Source: Candidatus Poribacteria bacterium (GTDB lineage Bacteria > Abyssobacteria > SURF-5). Taken from it: DNA of 16,444 bases. The position numbers were made by a program, and so were the translations under genes. Of this stretch, positions 15,048 through 16,444 are shown in pieces. The stretch is from positions 1 to 16,444 of the forward strand of contig JACRIR010000016.1 of the NCBI GenBank assembly GCA_016215705.1. Reading direction: 5' to 3'. Numbering within the stretch: the first letter of the stretch is position 1; each line of letters opens with the position of its first letter. The notes under the pieces were generated by a model. It saw nothing but the letters and a program-made list of their open reading frames with translations. It searched no databases and was not told where the DNA came from.

Positions 15048-16058
15048 TCAATACACCAAGGCCACCGTCCTGGCAGGATCCGTGACGCTTCCGTCAGGTT
15101 TCTTGATGGCAATTGCATACCACCTATTTCCGCGAGAAGACTGGGGTATATGGACGTTGAGTCGGAAATGACCATCCGCGTCGGGCGCAACCGTCTTAAT
15201 GATCTCACTCGTGCGTCCAGGCTTCCAAAGGTAAAAGCCCACGGTAACAGCCGGCTGTGTTACTTGTCCCTCAAAGGTCAACCGTTTGCCCGCAGGGAGG
15301 AAAAACAAAGATTGCTTGTTCTGGATGGTCACTCCATTGGCGGCAAACTCGTTTCCCTGTATCACAGATTCCCGGAAATCACGCGGCTGCTCCTTTGACT
15401 CCACCGTTTGAGACAGGCATTGTTGACCGGTTTTCACCTCAATCGCCTGGCCACCCTGCGACCGAAAGCGCACATCGAAGGTTCCCGCGTTTGCTCTTTC
15501 CGCCGGAGACCGAATGGAGAAGCAGATATGGGCTCTGTAAGTTCCCGACCTGCCCACGTCGGCAATGTGCATGCCGGCGGCCACAATGTCCCCGGGTCGG
15601 ACTCGCGCCGTTCCCGCCTTGTGATGCCAGAACCAACTGTAGGTTCCGTCGCCATGATCGATTGCAAGTTGGTTCGAATTAGCGATCGAAATCTCTTGAT
15701 ACTTGGTAATCTCCTGGGGGCTCCCTCCGGTTGGTCGAATTCCGGTTACTGTACGGTCGTCAACCACCAGGATGACGCGACCGTCCGCCGGGGCCAGGAT
15801 CGGAGTTCCTTCATTCAGGACGAAATCCCAATAATAGCCGTCTCGATGGGTGCCGCTGCCAAATGGCCCTTGAGAGCAAGTGGCCGATGTCCCCGCAGGG
15901 AAAGGAAACCAACACTGCTTGAAACTTTCCTTTCCCCCATGGCCCCCGTCTGCCTGCCGGGATTCCAGAGCGGTAGACCTTTTCTCTTGGGCAAGGACCG
16001 GCGCCGATGCAAGAACCGTTGCGATGGCAAGTAACAAGAATGTGTCCCGTCCGCGCAT
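15048..16058 (-). CDS. Exported M23/LytM-like peptidase with altered zinc motif
   Basis: 336 aa from the ATG at 16058 (AGGA 7 nt upstream); an ATG five codons earlier at 16073 is possible. Residues 1-23 form a signal peptide ending in APVLA. The LytM-type domain spans about 70-200: His71 and Asp78 in THRDGYYWDF, then GTPILAPADGRVILV, IDHGDGTYSWFWHHK, VRPGDIVAAGMHIADVGRSG and AHICFSI. M23 enzymes normally have HLHF at the last site, whose second His binds zinc; here it is H177-I-C179-F. Cys could replace the ligand or the enzyme may be inactive. Residues about 240-336 form a separate beta-rich C-terminal domain. A role in cell-wall or peptide hydrolysis, or in binding, is inferred. The stop of the partial gene upstream lies 47 bp away on the same strand, so an operon is likely. 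Confidence 0.78.
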   Translation of the reverse strand: MRGRDTFLLLAIATVLASAPVLAQEKRSTALESRQADGGHGGKESFKQCWFPFPAGTSATCSQGPFGSGTHRDGYYWDFVLNEGTPILAPADGRVILVVDDRTVTGIRPTGGSPQEITKYQEISIANSNQLAIDHGDGTYSWFWHHKAGTARVRPGDIVAAGMHIADVGRSGTYRAHICFSIRSPAERANAGTFDVRFRSQGGQAIEVKTGQQCLSQTVESKEQPRDFRESVIQGNEFAANGVTIQNKQSLFFLPAGKRLTFEGQVTQPAVTVGFYLWKPGRTSEIIKTVAPDADGHFRLNVHIPQSSRGNRWYAIAIKKPDGSVTDPARTVALVY

Positions 16059-16104
16059 GATTCTTCCTTTCATTCCCTTCTTTCACATGTTTCACATGAA
16101 GCCT

Positions 16105-16443
16105 TTAGCGCAATTGCTCTCGCGGTCGTCTTATTCTTATGACAAACAGCGCAAGAATAGCTCCGATCAGGTCTGAGACCAGATCGAGCGACGTGTTCAC
16201 GTAGCCGCCGACGCCCGTCTCGGGCACCAGGACCGTCGCCGTGAATTCGATGATTTCGTTGAGCGCGCCGACACCGAGCCCGGCCATCACAACGACGATG
16301 GAAAGCCCAACCGACTTCTTGAGGTCAGGCCTGAGTTTAGGTCTTATCAGGTGGTACATGACGAGTGTCGCGACTCCGAAGCCGACGATGTGCACGAACT
16401 GGTCGTAACGAAAGATTTCGTATTCGTTCGAAATGGGAACAAG
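16105..16443 (-). CDS. Small multi-pass membrane protein, 5' end cut by window
   Basis: The frame stays open to the window edge, so the N-terminus is missing. Visible residues begin LVPISNEYEIFRYDQFVHIVGFG, with a GTG at 16395 that is probably an internal Val codon. At least three hydrophobic segments follow (around VGFGVATLVMYHLI, SVGLSIVVVMAGLGVGALNEIIEF, LVSDLIGAILALFVI), and the tail is basic (RIRRPREQLR). The YDQF-H pattern, the ALNEIIEF segment and the D-x4-D-x2-GA pattern in the last segment resemble the DUF2238/YjdF-like inner-membrane family; that link is tentative. It precedes the M23-like gene on the same strand with a short gap, suggesting co-transcription. Confidence 0.75.
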   Translation of the reverse strand, partial: LVPISNEYEIFRYDQFVHIVGFGVATLVMYHLIRPKLRPDLKKSVGLSIVVVMAGLGVGALNEIIEFTATVLVPETGVGGYVNTSLDLVSDLIGAILALFVIRIRRPREQLR

Positions 16444-16444
16444 A

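Noticed and set aside
15408-16034. 208-codon plus-strand open frame
   Set aside because: Antisense to the M23-like gene; no domain signature, while the minus strand encodes a signal peptide and LytM motifs.

Overview
The window is bacterial chromosome, probably from an uncultivated Gram-negative-type bacterium. It shows bacterial Shine-Dalgarno sites, exported and membrane-anchored proteins, a multi-PAS histidine kinase, a restriction-modification pair, insertion-sequence debris, and intergenic gaps filled with short degenerate repeats of the kind common in metagenome-assembled genomes. No rRNA, tRNA or CRISPR array is visible, and I do not assign a phylum.

Layout. (1) 1-400: a truncated IS630-type transposase with its promoter end. 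(2) 484-4802, minus strand: a membrane-anchored gamma-glutamyltransferase-like enzyme, and upstream of it a three-PAS sensor histidine kinase. A perfect 19-bp-arm palindrome lies in frame inside the gamma-glutamyltransferase, just ahead of its predicted catalytic Thr. (3) 5434-6438, plus: a winged-helix protein with two [4Fe-4S] ferredoxin motifs and extra Cys clusters, followed by a second copy of the palindrome. (4) 6647-7975, plus: a secreted protein whose TM1410/GH114-type barrel halves are in swapped order, which I read as a circular permutation. (5) 8166-9731, minus: a 521-aa protein of an uncharacterised, probably mobile family, bracketed by inverted copies of a degenerate repeat, and then the remnant of a 5-formyltetrahydrofolate cyclo-ligase gene. 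(6) 10216-12400, plus: a well-formed promoter, a putative restriction endonuclease and an N4/N6 DNA methyltransferase 3 nt apart. (7) 12503-14946, minus: a dual-OB-type protein with a C-terminal DNA-binding helical domain and two different DUF488 proteins. (8) 15048-16444, minus: an M23/LytM-like exported protein with an altered zinc motif, and a membrane protein cut by the window edge.

How the parts may work together. Regions 6 and 7 face each other and look like a small defence or nucleic-acid-conflict island: a restriction-modification pair convergent with a dual-OB/DUF488/DUF488 cluster. The DUF488 and dual-OB functions are unknown, so a joint role is inference. The kinase and the gamma-glutamyltransferase share a strand, but a 332-bp gap separates them and no response regulator is present. 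The strongest items for a second look are the permuted GH114-type barrel, the palindrome inserted inside a coding sequence, the DUF488/dual-OB cluster, and the repeat family with core GCAGCATAGCCGCA.
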